64,000 bases of DNA from positions 79,167,056 through 79,231,055 of the forward strand of contig CM049310.1 of the NCBI GenBank assembly GCA_026874595.1. Reading direction: 5' to 3'. The notes under the pieces are model-generated. The model made no database searches. It was not told where the DNA came from and worked only from the letters and a program-made list of their open reading frames with translations. The position numbers and the translations under genes were made by a program. Positions within the stretch are counted from its first letter, which is position 1. Every line of letters begins with the position of its first letter. Source of the DNA: Sipunculus nudus (Eukaryota > Annelida > Sipuncula > Golfingiida > Sipunculidae). Below are positions 61,026 through 64,000 of this stretch, piece after piece.

Positions 61026-61792
61026 TATACTAATTCGCATCTTTAACGATGGATGTTGGATTGTCCAAATTTTATAGTGACAAAGGTTAAACAATTGGTG
61101 TTTACAAAAGCAGTATCTTCTCATCAATACGTATATTCTTTCCAGGATGGAAAATTAATTATGTATTCTATACTTACTAATAAGATATCTTAACAAGACT
61201 GCGTAAAACTTGTTATACACCCAAAATGTTACGGTAAAAGACTTAATATTGAATCTGACTCATCTTACTCTTTTCCTTCACTGGCCTTACTGGTTTTCTT
61301 GTTCCTGGCCATTTTTTAATCTTTTCCATCTCATCTGGGAAGAGTTTTTTTCATTTGGTTTCACCCAATGGCCGTCACAAAGGCCATTAAAATTGTGCCT
61401 TTCTGATACCCTAAGGTCTGAAGACTTTTCAACGGTTATTCAGTGTGTGCATTGATAGGTATTGCATTGATGTCCGACTTATCTGTTTGTCATATTGAAG
61501 AAGTAGCAAACTATAAGTATTATGCAGTGTCTCTTGAATACACATGCATGTGGAATATCGATATCCTGAGTGAATGAATTTTCCGCTGTAGTAATAGAAA
61601 GGAAGGATTCTCCTATATGTGGCTATTATTGCTGAGGTCCCTGCCATCGATTCTTGATATATAACACTACACCTCTATACAGTTTGGTATCACGCATTAT
61701 TGAATTCTGCTGTCGTATAGATTTATCTCACAGACCGTTTGGTTCCCATAAACAGAACAGTTCACTTACAACAATTAAACACAAAAGTAATA

Positions 61793-63080
61793 AGAGTACC
61801 ATGGGTCACGGGGCTCAGCTGAATTTGTCTATGACATTAATTTTATCAAATCCTGAAATACAGGAAAATTGATTTTTATATTGCTGCACTTGTAACTCCT
61901 CATGTTACAGCCATTTGGCAATATTATTAATAAATCTGTCCTGCATGTTTAGTCTCCTATCTCGTAGTTCCATATAAATGTTACGTTGCTTGGACACCTA
62001 CGATGATTATACATGCTAAGACTGGTGATTATCCAATACATGTTTGTATTAGACCCAAGTTTTATTTTATGAGTTGTTTTCAATTTTTTAGATCATAATT
62101 CTGTTATATATAAAAAATTCCAGAAAATATCAGTTAATTCAGAATTTTAAAATATTTAAAGATGCATTGTCAGAGAGAATGAAAGACAAAGCTGATTCCT
62201 GTATGTCCCATTCTGCTGAGGCTAGAAAATATTTCAAGTTTACATTTTAGCTTATTATTCTTATCATATATCTTAAAACATAAGATGATTCAGAACTATA
62301 AGTTGCATCATCACTTTTCCCCAGTTTGCCTCATGTAAAGTCAAATTATGTACACATATGTATTTGATGTTTTTTTAAATAATCAAATTTTTAAGCTTAA
62401 TCTAGGAGATTTTTTTTTTTTAAATGAAATTACCCAAAATTATATAAAGACACGTACAACATGGTTTCTTCTTTGTCACTACTTAGATCACTATTTCAAA
62501 AATGTTGTGTCCATTGGAGTGGAAAGAGGATTTTAATTTACAATACATGCTTAATTTATCATCTAAAATAAATGGTTCAGTAAAATTTATTAAAAACTCC
62601 CTTTCATGTCCGACAGACACACAGTCAGTTGAAACGGGATAAACAATATCATCATACATTTAAATGTTAATTAAATAAAGGTGTGTGCTAGAAAAAAATT
62701 TCTAGCTTGAACAGTTACCATGTAATGTGAGTAAATATCTCTCCTTCTGTGCTGAACCAGTTAGGTCCAAACTTCTTCAAATTATGGCAAATACATAGTA
62801 AACATAAAGAGGAACTGTCATATCAAATATGAACAAAACTGCAACAGCCGTTTAGCAATTAGGCAATATTTAAGTGTAACAATAATTGTTAGATAGAAGA
62901 GGTTGTCCCTTAATTTCAATGAAGTCGCATTGACCCAGTATTTGGTTTGGTGGAAGAACTTAGGAACACCTTACTTTACATTAAATTTCAGATTCGTAGA
63001 TCCAACGGTTACAAAACGTGCCCTGCTAACAGACGTCCAGTCGGACGAACGTCCGACAAAGATTTTTCGCTATAGCTAAA
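61793..63080 (+). mobile_element. CTCAGCTGAGC-family element, unique core (copy B3, diverged)
   Basis: Left ACCATGGGTCACGGGGCTCA and GCTG. The core includes CCATTCTGCTGAGGCTAG and GACCCAGTATTTGGTTTGGT, and the right part GTCCGACAAAGATTTTTCGC with CTATAGCTAAAAA. The last hairpin is degraded. It matches B1 and B2 in block order. Confidence 0.6.
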
Positions 63081-63339
63081 AAGAACTGGCTCACACATCG
63101 TAGATTTCATAAAGATGTGTCTCGATGTGCTGTCCCTATGTAATCCGGGTGTTGTCTTAATGTCCTTTGGATGGAACCCGATATAACCCGGCTGGCTCTA
63201 TGTCATCTATTTGTATTGTGGTGTCCCATCTCCTCTCTCTTCCCGATGTGTCCCGGTGTTACTCTGATGTTAAGATGAAACTCATTTGTGGCAAATCGGG
63301 GACGACACCGGCCATGTGCGAACTTTTCTAAGCAATATA

Positions 63340-63871
63340 TATTAAGTGGCTGCCCTTTTTGTTCGCGAGGGTTTCAAATTCGCGATAATCGCGAAAATGA
63401 AATTATCGCGAAAACAAAACCTTCGTGAAAAAGATACCCTTTTGTCGAACTCAATCGGAGAGGCAATATATTTATATAACTAATAACAACGGGTCTTGTA
63501 TGTTACCGTTTATCAAAGATTGCTATTATTAATAACTTATAATTTTCGGACTAACTTAATGTTGTTTGCCGTGTAAGTATTTTGCTGTATACTTTTTATG
63601 TATTGTTCTTTTGTCAATAAATATTAAAAAAACAACTTTCAAATTATCACCCAATAATGAAAAATAATATCCACTCTTTCAATGTTCACTTGAGTCCCCG
63701 TCCAATGTATATGATTTTCGAACATATTACTTTAACAGTAAATTCTTATAATAACGAATGTACTCTGTGAAGGTTATTGTATGTTGATATCGTGAAAATG
63801 TAACCCACGTAAATTAGTGAAAAAGTGAAAATCGTAAATTTTTAATCGCGAATATGAAGCCAAACACAGTA
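63340..63871. mobile_element. MITE-like repeat, family C (copy 3)
   Basis: Left TTTTTGTTCGCGAGGGTTTC, many TCGCGAAAA blocks, AAAGATTGCTATTATTAATA, TTCACTTGAGTCCCCGTCCA, right end AATATGAAGCCAAACACAGT followed by A. It ends 52 nt before the acceptor of the 63924 exon. Confidence 0.65.
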
Positions 63872-63923
63872 TTTGTTGTTGATTCTTCGACTTTTATTTT
63901 TGTTTGTTCTTCTTACACTTCAG

Positions 63924-64000
63924 CTGTGGTAGGGACCGCGGGCTGTCACTATGACTACCTGCCTGGTATGAGAAGGTCGACATCCTTCAGTCAGTACACG
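63924..64000 (+). CDS. Second coding exon of the secreted/membrane protein (runs off the window)
   Basis: A strong acceptor (long T-rich tract from 63881, then TTACACTTCAG) precedes 63924. Two carry-over bases complete an Ala codon from the 49521-49560 exon, then come 25 codons: VVGTAGCHYDYLPGMRRSTS and a few more, open to the window end. The other two frames hit stops within 30 nt. It supplies the end of the signal peptide and the first mature residues, including one Cys. The exon begins about 53 nt after a MITE-like repeat. The family is not identifiable from this fragment. Confidence 0.6.

Overview
The window is a piece of an AT-rich animal nuclear genome. It has large introns with GT-AG splice sites, a vertebrate-like cytosolic valyl-tRNA synthetase without the vertebrate N-terminal GST-like domain, and many short non-autonomous transposons. 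The repeat style fits a marine mollusc, most likely a bivalve: elements ending in strings of CGGACGGAC, internal tandem arrays, GACCTTGAAGGTCA-rich repeats and tRNA-like fragments. The repeats suggest this but do not prove it.

Left half (927-30944, minus strand): one complete gene, VARS1 (cytosolic valine--tRNA ligase). I resolved it by hand into 27 coding exons. Every junction is GT-AG and every phase matches. The spliced CDS is 3189 nt, giving 1062 residues plus a stop. Its introns hold at least ten mobile or tandem repeats. Among them are two 1.8 kb TA-flanked inverted-repeat elements, one of which sits inside a 340-bp tandem array in intron 1. The gene's TATA-less upstream region (30945-31300) has a CCAAT box, a CRE-like site and an E-box.

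Middle (31.3-49.1 kb): intergenic. It contains nested inverted-repeat elements (31872-32504, 33005-33920), a three-copy tandem repeat of about 257 bp (40781-41543), and a composite element 42048-45790 with a second element inserted in it.

Right half (49521-64000, plus strand): the start of a second gene. A 40-nt coding exon (49521-49560) encodes a signal-peptide core. It matches in phase an exon that opens at 63924 and runs off the window. The product would be secreted or membrane-anchored, and I do not recognise the family. The 14.4 kb intron between them is filled with repeats.

The most unusual pattern is a set of six elements. All point the same way and share the same left end (a palindromic CCATGGGTCA block followed by GCTCAGCTG). 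Four also share a 3' hairpin end (CTCAGATGACTT..AGTCAGCTGAGC); one keeps only a degraded right end and one lacks it. They carry two unrelated cores: a 340-bp satellite array, or a unique 1.3-2.3 kb sequence. This suggests a non-autonomous family mobilised through its ends only, possibly Helitron/Helentron-like, with exchangeable cargo.
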